A stretch of DNA of 64,000 bases, taken from assembly GCA_964425695.1 (NCBI GenBank), contig CAYRNF010000007.1:1-64000 (forward strand), read 5' to 3'. Below the pieces are notes generated by a model. It saw only the letters and a program-made list of their open reading frames with translations. It was not told where the DNA came from and ran no database searches. Origin of the DNA: JAKPBU01 sp964425695 (lineage in GTDB: Bacteria; Pseudomonadota; Gammaproteobacteria; Xanthomonadales; Xanthomonadaceae). How positions within the stretch are numbered: the stretch's first letter is position 1; every line of letters starts with the position of its first letter. This document shows positions 16,631 through 24,939 of the stretch, piece after piece. The position numbers and the translations under genes were made by a program.

Positions 16631-19600
16631 ATGAACATTCGGAAGCAGAGCCCGTCCCGCCCTCGCTCGCCCTGGCGTGAGAAGCTGACCGCCTTGCTGG
16701 TTGGCATGGGCGCCGCGCTTGTCTGTGCGCCAGGCAGCGCAGTCACCGTTCCGGATCTGCCTTTGCAGACGGGCACGGCGTATCCACCGGCCAACATCAT
16801 GTTCATCCTCGATGACTCGGGCTCGATGAACTTCGTCGCGATGCCGCGCGACGTGCAGGACGCGGGGGATCCTGCCAACTATGGCGTGCGAGTCGGTCTG
16901 GGAGACAATCCGACCGATCGTTCGTACTTGAACAACACCCTTTACTACGACCCAAGGAATACCTACCTGCCTTGGATGACCGATGCGGGCACCCGAATGA
17001 CGGGGGGGCGCGACGTCACCGCGGTATTCACGTCGTGGGACCAGGCTACGACTGTCCGCGGTACCCGCGATCTTCGCGACAGCGCCGAAGGGGCCTTTTA
17101 TGTGCCCAAGGCAGGCGTCACGAACTCTACCAATGCCGCCGACTTCGACCGGTACTTCGTGACCACGATCGGGGGTAGCACGGCCGTCGCCATGATGCAA
17201 CGCGCCGCGATCTTCGATCGGAGCGGATTGGACGTGAACCGCCTCGGGTCAGTAAGTTTCACGGTCAACGTGCCGAATGGCACCCAACGGCTGGAGGTCG
17301 TAACCAGTGGTGGCAGCGGGGATGTCACGCTTGCCGTGTTCAACAACTTGGGGGTGCTGAGTTGTACGAGCGCGACGGCGGGAAGCAACAGCGAGTCATG
17401 TGACATAGCCGGCCCGGTAGGCGCCGGCAGCTGGACGCTCACGCTTGGCGCCCTGACCAACAACGTACGGAATGTGCGCCTGCAGGTGTTCGCCACGGCC
17501 CCGACGGCTGCAACACCGACCGGGAGGTCGCAGGCGGCGGAACTGCAGAACATTGCGACGTGGTACTCGTACCATCGATCGCGCATGAAGGCCGCCAAGG
17601 CGGGCGCGAGCGAGGCGTTCAGCCAGGTCGGCAGCAACCTGCGTGTCGGCTATGACTCGATCTGGAACCGCTTGACGGGCACTTCGACCTCGGTCGGCAC
17701 GACGAATCCACCGGCCTTCCAGATCCCGGTGGACACGGACGGTGGTCTTTTCCGCGGCGCGAACCGTACGACGTGGTACACCCACATGCAGGCAGCGCGA
17801 GGCAGTGGAGGTACGCCGCTGCCGGGTGCATTGCAGCGTGCGGGTCGCTATTTCGAGAGCACGGCATCCACGGGTCCGTGGGGCCCAGGCGGTGCGGCTG
17901 ACCAGTTGAGCTGCCGTCAGAACTTCGCGATCCTGACGACGGATGGGTTCTGGAACGACCTGTCCGGCTTCACCAGCGTTGGCGATAGCGACGGGACTGG
18001 GGGTTTGCGCATCGACCCCAAGACGCCGCGGAACGCGAGCGATTTCTTCCAGTACGCTCCGGCGGCCCCTTACACGGACAACTTCTCGACAACGCCGACC
18101 TCCCGGGCGGACACGCTCGCGGACGTCGCGATGCATTACTGGAAGCGCGACCTGCGCACCGATGCTGGAATGGTGAACGATGTGCCGTCCTCTACGGCAG
18201 ATCCAGCCTTCTGGCAGCATATGACCACGTTCAGCCTGTCAATCGGCCTTGGGGGAACGCTTAATCCGCAGACCGACCTGCCGAGCATCATCAACGGCAC
18301 GCGCCGCTGGCCGGACCCGTATCGGAATACCGGTGCCGGGCGCATCGACGACCTTTGGCATGCTGCCGTCAATGGTCGGGGCAAGTTCGTCGCCGCGAGC
18401 AATCCCACGCAGTTCACGCAGGGTCTTGTGGAGGCGTTGTCCACCGTAGCAAGGCGCTTGGGCTCAGCATCGAACGTGACATCGAACAGCACGTCGTTCC
18501 AGACCGATACGCGGGTGTACCAGGCCAGCTACGTGTCCGGGCGGTGGAGTGGAGAGCTGTCCGCATACGAGGTCAGCTCGGCAGGGATCTCGCAGCGTGA
18601 CAACGACGGCGATGGGTTGCCCGACCCGGTATGGAAGGCTTCTACCCGGATTCCCACGACGGGCCGCACGATCCTGACCTGGAATGGCACTGCGGGCCGA
18701 ACGTTCCCGACGGCGGGACAACTGTCGCAGCTTTCGCGCAGTACGGGACTCGCGCCGGTTTCGGCCGACGACAATGCCGCCTTCATCATGGGAGATCGTT
18801 CGGAAGAGAAGGCGCGGGGCGGCACGCTGCGGGATCGCGATACGGTACTGGGCGACATCGTGAATTCATCGCCGTTGTACTCGTCCGAGAGCAAGGTCAT
18901 CTACGTCGGTGCCAACGACGGCATGATGCACGCGTTCACCACGGTCGACATCCCCCGTGGTCCAGCCGCCGGGACGGAGCTGTTCGCGTACGTGCCTGCT
19001 GGCATCGACTTCGCGGCCCTTTCCACGTTGAGCGACCCACAGTACGAGCACCGCTGGTTCGTGGACGGTCCGATTACCGTTTCCACGCGCACGCAGACGC
19101 CGGGCGCGAACTACCTGATCGGTAGCTTGGGCCGTGGCGGGCGTGGCGTGTACGCGCTCGACGTGACCACGCCCACCACGTTCGGCAACAACGACGTGCT
19201 TTGGGACCACACCGGCGCTTCGCTCGGAAACAACATGGGCCAAGTGCTGGGTGAGCCACTCGTCGTCACTCTGAACGATACGTCGGCAACCAAAGCCGTA
19301 ATCGTGAGCAACGGAATCAACAGCCCGAATGGAAGTGCGGTTCTGTTCGTGATCAACCTTGAAACCGGATCGGTGATTCGGGAAATCAATACGAACGCGA
19401 CCGGCGACAACGGGCTCTCTGCTCCGCGCGGTGCCGACACGAACGGGGATGGCAAGGTCGATTACGTGTACGCAGGCGACCGTTTGGGGAACCTGTGGAA
19501 GTTCGATTTCTCCGGAACGACCACGGCCTCGTGGGTGGTGGCGAATGGAGGCAGCCCGATGTTCATCGCGCAGGATGCGACGGGCGTCCGGCAGCCGATC

Positions 19601-20266
19601 ACCAGCGGGCTGGGGCTCGCGCGCGAACCCGTCTCGGGCGACACCTGGGTCGTATTCGGCACCGGTAGCTTCCTCACCGTCGGTGACGTGAGCACGCGGA
19701 CCACGCAATCCATGTACGGCATCCGCGACGACGGACTGGTTCGGCGGCCGAGTGATCTCACCGAGCGGCAGATCGTGGTGGCAACTGATTTCGCGGGCAA
19801 GAGCGTTCGTGCCTTCGAGCCCAACGGGACGCTGCCAGACACCAGCAAGGGTTGGTACGTGGACCTGGATACGCCGCCCAATACCGGCGAGCGGATCGTC
19901 AGTTCGCCCCGCGTCAGTGGCCGGGTGATGTTGACGGCCAGTCTGGTGCCTCCGGCGAACAACAGTTGCGAAGCAGGCGGCACCGGCTATATCAATGCCA
20001 TCGACCTCTTCACCGGAACCAGCCTTCGGGAGGCGTTCTTCGACGTGAACACCAATGGCAACTTCGGCGACGATACGGTGACGGTGGGTGGAAACACACT
20101 GCCGATCGGATCGGTGGATCTGGGCGTGGGAATGCCGACGCTGCCGACGCTGATCGACAACCTGCTGGTGGTCGGTGGATCGACCGGAAGATTGGGTTCA
20201 GTGCCGATCAATCCACAGGGCGGCACTCCGCGACGGGTCGCGTGGCACGAAGTGGTGAGGAACTGA
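16631..20266 (+). CDS. pilY1: Type IV pilus tip adhesin/assembly factor PilY1
   Basis: 1211 residues with a signal peptide (about 1-37). An N-terminal von Willebrand A-like region carries the metal-ion site DDSGSM (residues 61-66) and has a long insert. The C-terminal PilC-like beta-propeller (about 690-1200) has the EF-hand-like calcium loop DTNGDGKVDYVYAGD. PilY1 sits at the pilus tip with the minor pilins, mediates adhesion, and controls extension and retraction through calcium. The ATG at 16631 has GGAG seven bases upstream. Length fits the family. Confidence 0.93.
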   Translation: MNIRKQSPSRPRSPWREKLTALLVGMGAALVCAPGSAVTVPDLPLQTGTAYPPANIMFILDDSGSMNFVAMPRDVQDAGDPANYGVRVGLGDNPTDRSYLNNTLYYDPRNTYLPWMTDAGTRMTGGRDVTAVFTSWDQATTVRGTRDLRDSAEGAFYVPKAGVTNSTNAADFDRYFVTTIGGSTAVAMMQRAAIFDRSGLDVNRLGSVSFTVNVPNGTQRLEVVTSGGSGDVTLAVFNNLGVLSCTSATAGSNSESCDIAGPVGAGSWTLTLGALTNNVRNVRLQVFATAPTAATPTGRSQAAELQNIATWYSYHRSRMKAAKAGASEAFSQVGSNLRVGYDSIWNRLTGTSTSVGTTNPPAFQIPVDTDGGLFRGANRTTWYTHMQAARGSGGTPLPGALQRAGRYFESTASTGPWGPGGAADQLSCRQNFAILTTDGFWNDLSGFTSVGDSDGTGGLRIDPKTPRNASDFFQYAPAAPYTDNFSTTPTSRADTLADVAMHYWKRDLRTDAGMVNDVPSSTADPAFWQHMTTFSLSIGLGGTLNPQTDLPSIINGTRRWPDPYRNTGAGRIDDLWHAAVNGRGKFVAASNPTQFTQGLVEALSTVARRLGSASNVTSNSTSFQTDTRVYQASYVSGRWSGELSAYEVSSAGISQRDNDGDGLPDPVWKASTRIPTTGRTILTWNGTAGRTFPTAGQLSQLSRSTGLAPVSADDNAAFIMGDRSEEKARGGTLRDRDTVLGDIVNSSPLYSSESKVIYVGANDGMMHAFTTVDIPRGPAAGTELFAYVPAGIDFAALSTLSDPQYEHRWFVDGPITVSTRTQTPGANYLIGSLGRGGRGVYALDVTTPTTFGNNDVLWDHTGASLGNNMGQVLGEPLVVTLNDTSATKAVIVSNGINSPNGSAVLFVINLETGSVIREINTNATGDNGLSAPRGADTNGDGKVDYVYAGDRLGNLWKFDFSGTTTASWVVANGGSPMFIAQDATGVRQPITSGLGLAREPVSGDTWVVFGTGSFLTVGDVSTRTTQSMYGIRDDGLVRRPSDLTERQIVVATDFAGKSVRAFEPNGTLPDTSKGWYVDLDTPPNTGERIVSSPRVSGRVMLTASLVPPANNSCEAGGTGYINAIDLFTGTSLREAFFDVNTNGNFGDDTVTVGGNTLPIGSVDLGVGMPTLPTLIDNLLVVGGSTGRLGSVPINPQGGTPRRVAWHEVVRN

Positions 20267-20267
20267 C

Positions 20268-20684
20268 ATGCGCAAGGGTCAAGCCAAGTTGCGCCGCCAG
20301 TCCGGTTTTTCATTGATCGAGCTGATGATTGTCGTGGTTGTGATCGCGATACTTGCCGCTATCGCGATCCCCAATTACCGGGAGCACACCATTAAGACGC
20401 GGCGTGCGGCTGCGGCCGGCTGCCTGCTTGAAGCGTCTCAACTTGCGGAGCGGGTATACACAGCCGAAATGAGCTACGAAAACGCGCCCGACCCTACATG
20501 CGATGCAGGTGTTGATCAGTATTACAGGGTTGAGTTTGTGGACGAACCAACAGCACGCACCTTTGCCTACCAAGCCGTTCCGATAAACAGCCAAACCGCC
20601 GACACAAAGTGTCAAACCATTTCGACCGACAATACAGGCGCCAAGAATCACACAGGCTCCGGGACGACGGCTGATTGCTGGTAG
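20268..20684 (+). CDS. pilE: Type IV minor prepilin PilE
   Basis: 138 residues. The leader MRKGQAKLRRQSG is cut before FSLIELMIVVVVIAILAAIAIP, with Glu5 present. The helix continues NYREHTIKTRRAAAAGCLLE, typical of PilE-type minor pilins, and a C-terminal Cys pair closes the domain. It starts one base after the pilY1 stop and is the last gene of the operon, followed by a strong terminator. Its 3' end has somewhat lower GC than its neighbours. Confidence 0.92.
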   Translation: MRKGQAKLRRQSGFSLIELMIVVVVIAILAAIAIPNYREHTIKTRRAAAAGCLLEASQLAERVYTAEMSYENAPDPTCDAGVDQYYRVEFVDEPTARTFAYQAVPINSQTADTKCQTISTDNTGAKNHTGSGTTADCW

Positions 20685-20700
20685 TTCGCCCGTTTCGCTT

Positions 20701-20745
20701 AGTCAAAGCAAAGGCCCGCGCATTGCGCGGGCCTTTGCTTTGACT
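20701..20745. terminator. Strong bidirectional terminator after pilE
   Basis: A 21-bp perfect inverted repeat (20701-20721 and 20725-20745) around a three-base ATT loop, with the core GGCCCGCGC. It closes the pilin operon and, on the other strand, lies just beyond the prophage left end, where it can insulate the host operon from the phage. Confidence 0.88.
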
Positions 20746-20754
20746 ATTGGACCA

Positions 20755-20804
20755 ATCTGGCGCCCGAAGTTGGACTCGAACCAACGACCCCCTGATTAAC
20801 AGTC
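20755..20804 (-). repeat. Prophage left attachment site (attL core, 50-bp direct repeat)
   Basis: 50 bases identical to 57452-57501. They hold the 3' portion of tRNA-Asn from the anticodon loop through the encoded CCA. Beyond 20804 the sequence diverges from the tRNA, so this is the displaced 3' fragment and not a functional gene. The integrase gene ends 131 bases inside. The stretch 20805-20935 holds no gene; it contains two copies of TATTGGAC or its complement. Confidence 0.92.
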
Positions 20805-20935
20805 TCAGGTTAGCGGTGCCGGTGCTGTAGCTGGAAACAAGGCATTCCGCGCTCGCTCCGCTGTCCAATACCCAAGCGGGAAATCCTCGCCAAGCCATTG
20901 ATCCTGCATTAGCAGGATGACTCATATTGGACGGA

Positions 20936-21916
20936 TCAGCGGGTCGGCTTGGACCGTTCGACCTTGCGCCGGTAGTGCCGCTTCGTCGTCTTAGCGTCGG
21001 CATGGCCCAGCAGCGTCTGCGCCGCTTGGTCGCTCTCCACGTCGCTCCCCGCCTTGGCGCGCAGGTCGTGCAGCCGAACGTCCGGGATGCCCGCCTTGGC
21101 CCGCGCAACGCGCCACAGGGAGCGCAGGCCGCTTGGCGTATAGGGGCCGATGCCGCGTGCGGCGTGCTTGCCCTTGGGCTTACTCTCGAACAGCCACTCT
21201 CGGCCAAACCGCCGCCACAGCTTCATGGCGTCCTCGCGGCAGGCCAGCAGCTCGTCGGACCACTCCAGCCCCTGCCACTTCTTCGACTTGCTGTTCCAGT
21301 AGGTGAAGCCGTCATCGTCCAGCACGGCCACCTTGAGCTTGAGCGCGTCTCCCTGGCGCATCCCGGTCAGGTAGCACCAGCGCACGATGCAGGCGAGGCG
21401 CGGGCTTGAGGCGGCCAGCAGGGCGGCGAGTTCGGCATCCGTGACGTACCGAACGCGCGGCTTCTCCTCGTTGCGGAACTGTAGACGCTTCGTGGGATCC
21501 TGCCCCTCCAGCGCCCCGCTGTTGCGCGCGTGGGTGAAGGCCGCCGACAGCAGGGCCTTGTCACGGTTGGCCTGCACGGTGCCGCTCTCGCTGACGTAGC
21601 GGTACACCATGGCCGGGGTCATGTCCTCCAGCGCCAAGGGGCCGAACACAGCGCACAGGCGGGCCGCTGAGTGCCGGTAGCCCTCCAGCGTGGCCGGCGC
21701 CAGCTTCGGGCGCCGATGCTCGATGTAGCCCCACACCGCGTCCTTGACGGTGCGCATGGTGGCCGGCGTACCGACCAGCGCCGCGTACTTCATCAGCGCC
21801 GCGCCGTACTCCTTCCCCAGCGGCAGCCACTTGCCCCCGCGCGTGAAGTAGTAGGCGCCATGCCGGAACTGGATGTTCTCGGGCAGATGACGGTTGTGCT
21901 TACGCGGGCGGCCCAT
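20936..21916 (-). CDS. int: Phage tyrosine recombinase (integrase)
   Basis: 326 residues from ATG 21916 (MGRPRKHNRHLPENIQF). An N-terminal arm-binding region precedes a SAM-like core-binding domain and the catalytic domain. Catalytic residues are visible: Arg in LTGMRQGDALK, the HxxR of RLHDLRAKAGSD, His in LLGHADAKTT and the Tyr nucleophile in KRHYRRK. The adjacent att site lies in tRNA-Asn, a common target for this family. It overlaps the upstream DUF551-like gene by 17 bases and is the last gene of the leftward operon. Confidence 0.94.
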   Translation of the reverse strand: MGRPRKHNRHLPENIQFRHGAYYFTRGGKWLPLGKEYGAALMKYAALVGTPATMRTVKDAVWGYIEHRRPKLAPATLEGYRHSAARLCAVFGPLALEDMTPAMVYRYVSESGTVQANRDKALLSAAFTHARNSGALEGQDPTKRLQFRNEEKPRVRYVTDAELAALLAASSPRLACIVRWCYLTGMRQGDALKLKVAVLDDDGFTYWNSKSKKWQGLEWSDELLACREDAMKLWRRFGREWLFESKPKGKHAARGIGPYTPSGLRSLWRVARAKAGIPDVRLHDLRAKAGSDVESDQAAQTLLGHADAKTTKRHYRRKVERSKPTR

Positions 21917-22136
21917 CAAATGGCTCCGGCAGCGTCTTCCAAGCGATCGGCGTCCATGCAGGATGCAGGCGATTCCAGCCTGCCCAACCGGTGGTGATAA
22001 GCCACACCCACTGCTCGCTGCGGCCGTCGTGCGACCGTTCGGCCACGAAAGTTCTGCGCCCACCGTCGCTGCCTTCGACGGTGAGCAGGACAACGCCTTG
22101 ATAGGGCGCGCTCTCTACGGAAGCCCACTCGCTCAT
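21900..22136 (-). CDS. DUF551-like phage protein
   Basis: 78 residues. The pattern is that of DUF551: an N-terminal EWASVESAPYQGVVLLTVE strand pair, a middle Trp-rich part (EQWVWLITTGWAGWN) and a closing AWTPIAWKTLPEPF. Members are common small proteins of temperate phages with no known role. Its ATG overlaps the stop of the DUF4224 gene, and its end overlaps the integrase start. Confidence 0.7.
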   Translation of the reverse strand: MSEWASVESAPYQGVVLLTVEGSDGGRRTFVAERSHDGRSEQWVWLITTGWAGWNRLHPAWTPIAWKTLPEPFDGPPA

Positions 22137-22351
22137 GCTGCCTTGCTCCTGATCGCGCTCCAGTTCGGCTGCGCCTTCCGCTTGGCCGGGGCAGGGGACG
22201 ATAGCACCGCGCTGCGCTCGACCAGCGGCCGGCCAATGGCGTTGGGGCGGAACGGCACGCCCATGGAGGCGAGCGCGCGGCACTGAGCCGAATACCGCTG
22301 GCGGCCGGTCAGTTCGTGCAGTTCGTCGGGCGTTAGCCAGGTATCGCTCAC
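22133..22351 (-). CDS. DUF4224 domain-containing phage protein
   Basis: 72 residues beginning MSDTWLTPDELHELTGRQRY, the DUF4224 signature, followed by QCRALASMGVPFRPNAIGRPLV. DUF4224 proteins are small, usually sit next to phage integrases and look like winged-helix DNA-binding domains, so an excisionase-like role is possible but unproven. Four-base overlaps at both ends place it in the integrase operon. Confidence 0.78.
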   Translation of the reverse strand: MSDTWLTPDELHELTGRQRYSAQCRALASMGVPFRPNAIGRPLVERSAVLSSPAPAKRKAQPNWSAIRSKAA

Positions 22352-22533
22352 TCCCCCACCCCCAGCGACTTGCGGGCCTTGGCTTCAGGCTCGACCGGCG
22401 TGTCGTCGTCGCCCCAACGCTGCACGCCGTCCGGGCCCATGTACCAGTTGCGCACACGACCCGTCGCAACGTCGAAGGTGAAGCCGAAGCCGCGCAGGCT
22501 GCTCCCCACCACCTCACCGCGGGATTGGGTCAT
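22348..22533 (-). CDS. Small phage protein of unknown function
   Basis: 61 residues, soluble and acidic toward the C terminus (MTQSRGEVVGSSLRGFGFTF at the start; RNWYMGPDGVQRWGDDD in the middle). No domain recognised. It overlaps the methyltransferase stop and the DUF4224 start by four bases each, strong evidence that it is translated as part of the operon. Confidence 0.65.
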   Translation of the reverse strand: MTQSRGEVVGSSLRGFGFTFDVATGRVRNWYMGPDGVQRWGDDDTPVEPEAKARKSLGVGE

Positions 22534-23705
22534 GCTGCCTCCTGCATCTGCTGTGCGCGCGATGCCATGTACGCACTCACGAACGCGGCCGCTGCTTGCG
22601 GGACGATGGCATTGCCATAACCGCGCAGTCGTCCCACACGGGCGGGTAGCCCATGAGCCAGCGGCTGTGTGCCGGGTTCAACTGGCCGCCACTTGCCATC
22701 TCGGCATCCGAGCCAGTCAGCATCTCGCCAGTGGCCGTTAGTCGCGCAGGCAGCGTCTCGTGCGCCGCCATGTTCAGCGTCAGTCCGAAGCCATTGCCGT
22801 TCCCCAACTTCTCCTGCACGCGCTTCCTGCGTTCGCGCCACACCTCCGGATTGTCCGCGCCGAATCCCGAGGAGTCCGGTGTCGGCCATCCCGCCAAGCT
22901 CGACACGTGCGGTAGCGCCACTGCCACCTTGCGGCCATCCGGCATCTTGCCCGTCGCGCTCATCCCTTCGCAGGACTGAGACCCCATCGCGTTTCCGACA
23001 GTCGGAGTCGGCCAACCTGACAGGGCCACCGTGCGCCTGCTGCTGTCGTTGTTGTCCGCCGCGTTGTTCCCGTTCTGCGCTGGCGTGCCCGCCATCGGCG
23101 TAGGCCAGCCCGCTAGCCAAGCCACCCGTCCCAGCAGTGAGTTCAGCGGCACGTTCGGCTGGTAGCCGCCATCCTTCCAGTCGCGTGTTGTCGGCGTCGG
23201 CCAGGCCGACGCCGCACCAGTAGTTTCTGTCTCGGATGTGCGGCGCGCCGATGCCCGCAGCCGGGAACGGGATACACCCGAAGGCGTAGCCCAAGCCTTC
23301 CATGTCAGCGTGTACAAGGTCGATCCAAGCGTCTGCGTGCTTGCTCGCAACCTGCTCTCCAAAGACGACTGGAGGGGCGCACTGCGCGATGAGGTGCTGC
23401 CAGGCGGGCCATAGATGCCGCTCGTCCGCAAACCCAGTGCCTTTACCTGCCGCGCTGAAAGGCTGGCAAGGGCAAGAGCCAGTCCACACGGATCGACTAC
23501 GCGGCCATCCGGCAAGGTCAAGGGCGTAGGCCCAGCCGCCGATGCCGGCAAAGAAATGGCATTGTGTGTATCCGCGCACGTCATTAGGGGTCACGTCCTC
23601 GATTGAGCGGGTGTCGATTTCGCCACGCGGGATGGCGTCGGCGTCCATTAGTGCCTGAAGCCAGGCTGCGGCGTCTGGGTCGATCTCGTTGTAGTAGATG
23701 CTCAC
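22530..23705 (-). CDS. Phage DNA (cytosine-5)-methyltransferase
   Basis: 391 residues from a GTG start overlapping the upstream stop (GTGA). Motif I is HFFAGIGGWAYAL (about 50-62), motif IV the nucleophile loop GSCPCQPFSAAGKG (Cys80), motif VI VFGEQV (Glu117), and motif VIII-like APHIRDRNYW. The C-terminal HGLPARVGRLRGYGNAIVPQAA is motif IX/X. A variable middle has four spaced units (LADAD, LAYAD, LADSD, MADTG). It should protect phage DNA from host restriction or tune expression; the recognition site cannot be read from sequence. A second long frame overprints it. Confidence 0.9.
   Translation of the reverse strand: MSIYYNEIDPDAAAWLQALMDADAIPRGEIDTRSIEDVTPNDVRGYTQCHFFAGIGGWAYALDLAGWPRSRSVWTGSCPCQPFSAAGKGTGFADERHLWPAWQHLIAQCAPPVVFGEQVASKHADAWIDLVHADMEGLGYAFGCIPFPAAGIGAPHIRDRNYWCGVGLADADNTRLEGWRLPAERAAELTAGTGGLASGLAYADGGHASAEREQRGGQQRQQQAHGGPVRLADSDCRKRDGVSVLRRDERDGQDAGWPQGGSGATARVELGGMADTGLLGIRRGQSGGVARTQEARAGEVGERQWLRTDAEHGGARDAACATNGHWRDADWLGCRDGKWRPVEPGTQPLAHGLPARVGRLRGYGNAIVPQAAAAFVSAYMASRAQQMQEAA
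22577..23584 (-). CDS. Overprinted long reading frame inside the methyltransferase gene ('WPTP' repeat protein), possible second product
   Basis: 335 codons without a stop, on the same strand as the methyltransferase in a different frame. The product is strikingly protein-like: LQSSLESRLRASTQTLGSTLYTLTWKAW, then four units AWPTPT, GWPTPM, GWPTPT and GWPTPD (the same bases that give LADAD-type units in the other frame). It ends GGQLNPAHSRWLMGYPPVWD. From memory, proteins with these phrases are often annotated in phage genomes. No strong ribosome-binding site precedes the ATG at 23584. It may be a real overlapping gene or a by-product of codon constraint. Confidence 0.4.
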   Translation of the reverse strand: MTCADTHNAISLPASAAGPTPLTLPDGRVVDPCGLALALASLSARQVKALGLRTSGIYGPPGSTSSRSAPLQSSLESRLRASTQTLGSTLYTLTWKAWATPSGVSRSRLRASARRTSETETTGAASAWPTPTTRDWKDGGYQPNVPLNSLLGRVAWLAGWPTPMAGTPAQNGNNAADNNDSSRRTVALSGWPTPTVGNAMGSQSCEGMSATGKMPDGRKVAVALPHVSSLAGWPTPDSSGFGADNPEVWRERRKRVQEKLGNGNGFGLTLNMAAHETLPARLTATGEMLTGSDAEMASGGQLNPAHSRWLMGYPPVWDDCAVMAMPSSRKQRPRS

Positions 23706-23944
23706 CCCGCAACCTCCCCCGCGGCTTGGCGGGCGGTGTCTTTGCGGATGAATCGCTTGTGCCAGTCGTTGACGTGAGTCAAGTTCGGTCCTGCGCCCTT
23801 GAATCGCCACATGACGTAGCCTTCAACGGGGTCGGACATAACGCGCGCCGTTCGGTTGGTGCGCCCGCAGTCCCATCGCTCGCCTTTCTTGGGCGCCGCC
23901 ACAACCTCGCCCAGCTCGTTTGCAAGTTGGTTGGTTGCGCTCAT
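23702..23944 (-). CDS. Small phage protein of unknown function
   Basis: 80 residues. An N-terminal MSATNQLANELGEVVAAPKK precedes ERWDCGRTNRTARVMSDPVEGYVMWRFKG, which looks like a small beta-rich domain. No family recognised. It shares a four-base overlap with the methyltransferase GTG and a one-base overlap with the gene before it. Confidence 0.65.
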   Translation of the reverse strand: MSATNQLANELGEVVAAPKKGERWDCGRTNRTARVMSDPVEGYVMWRFKGAGPNLTHVNDWHKRFIRKDTARQAAGEVAG

Positions 23945-24195
23945 CAGAAAATGCTCCCGTGGTGAACGGTCCGGTACTTGTATCGGGAACGTTCCTTAGC
24001 CTGATGGTGCTCGACGCACAGATAGCCAACGTCAAGCCGCGAAGCGTCGATCACGGTTCCGGTCGAAGGAAACTTCTGCCCGTGCATGATGGTGAACTCG
24101 ACGGTGCTGCCGATGGGGTACATCCGCAGCAGTTCATCGCGCACCGCGTCGATGGCGTCTTTGTGCGCCTGCATCAGCTCCGCAATATCAGCCAT
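23944..24195 (-). CDS. Small phage protein of unknown function
   Basis: 83 residues. A helical N terminus (MADIAELMQAHKDAIDAVRD) is followed by a beta-rich part (STVEFTIMHGQKFPSTGTVID, RSRYKYRTVHHGSIF), reminiscent of a small SH3-like barrel. No family recognised. It overlaps the upstream gene by eight bases and touches the downstream one, consistent with operon translation. Confidence 0.65.
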   Translation of the reverse strand: MADIAELMQAHKDAIDAVRDELLRMYPIGSTVEFTIMHGQKFPSTGTVIDASRLDVGYLCVEHHQAKERSRYKYRTVHHGSIF

Positions 24196-24778
24196 GACTC
24201 ACCCCCTCGGGCTGCGACGGGGAGGCGGTGTCCGGCCAAAGCGTGCAACCGTGGCAGTCGTCCTTGTCGCCACCGCATAGGCACTTGCCCTGCGCGTCTT
24301 CTAGGCTGACTGCTCCACATTCCATGCATGGCGGGTGCTTACCTCGTTCCTCCGCTGTTGCGATCTCTCGGGCGAGGGCGATGGCTTCATTTGGGTTGCA
24401 TCCCGGGCACTGATTCGCGCCTTCGCACACGCATGAGCCGAATGGGGAAACCCACTCAACCGGCACCCCCAGGGCCTCGGCGGCGGGGCGGGTTAGAACG
24501 TAGTGCTGCCACACGTCGCTCCAACGGCACCACTCGCCGCTCTGGTCTTCGTGCGCGCGCACCTCCCAATGCAGCGCCCCTCCTACAACTTCATGCGAGT
24601 ACCGGCGCACACCCCCTTGCGCTGCGCGGTCGCTGGCGAGGGCGACTTCGAGTTCATCGGCACAGTCTCGAAATACAACGGCGTAAGCGCAGCCATCCTT
24701 AGTTGAAATTCCCTGAGCAGCGTCGGCCTGCTTCCCCGCGAGTCGCCACCCTTCCACCAGCTTGCTGACCTCGCTCAT
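24188..24778 (-). CDS. Phage protein with C-terminal Cys-rich zinc-ribbon-like segment
   Basis: 196 residues from ATG 24778; a GTG one codon upstream is the alternative. The N-terminal half is helical and acidic (DCADELEVALASDRAA). The C-terminal half has many Cys: CVCEGANQCPGC, CMECGAV and CLCGGDKDDCHGC, pairs suited to binding one or two zinc ions. Function unknown. The start overlaps the stop of the small Cys-rich gene before it (TGATG). Confidence 0.68.
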   Translation of the reverse strand: MSEVSKLVEGWRLAGKQADAAQGISTKDGCAYAVVFRDCADELEVALASDRAAQGGVRRYSHEVVGGALHWEVRAHEDQSGEWCRWSDVWQHYVLTRPAAEALGVPVEWVSPFGSCVCEGANQCPGCNPNEAIALAREIATAEERGKHPPCMECGAVSLEDAQGKCLCGGDKDDCHGCTLWPDTASPSQPEGVSHG

Positions 24779-24939
24779 CACCTTTCCTCCTCACAGTTGA
24801 GGCAAGCGTGCTCGCCTCGCACCCATCCGCCGCAACCGCTCCAGCAGAACCCGCACCCGCATGTTTTGCAGATCCCGGCGTCGGCGAGGTCAAGAGGTTC
24901 ATCACAGACGCAGCACAGACCTATTGGCATGTCGCTCAT
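24778..24939 (-). CDS. 53-residue Cys-rich small protein (double zinc-ribbon-like)
   Basis: ATG 24939 to TGA 24778-24780. The product begins MSDMPIGLCCVCDEPLDL and contains CCVC, CKTCGCGFC, CGGWV and CLNCEEER, nine or ten Cys in 53 residues, arranged like a treble-clef or RING-type zinc finger. Overlaps with both neighbours (one base each side) show it fills the operon exactly. No homolog recognised; a protein- or nucleic-acid-binding role is a guess. Confidence 0.62.
   Translation of the reverse strand: MSDMPIGLCCVCDEPLDLADAGICKTCGCGFCWSGCGGWVRGEHACLNCEEER

Noticed and set aside
20755..20804. Second tRNA-Asn gene at the left prophage end
   Set aside because: Only the 3' part is present; the D-arm and 5' acceptor strand are missing, so it is the attL fragment.
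22530..23705. A frameshifted methyltransferase pseudogene as explanation for the two frames
   Set aside because: The methyltransferase frame is uninterrupted from motif I to motif X, so no frameshift is needed.
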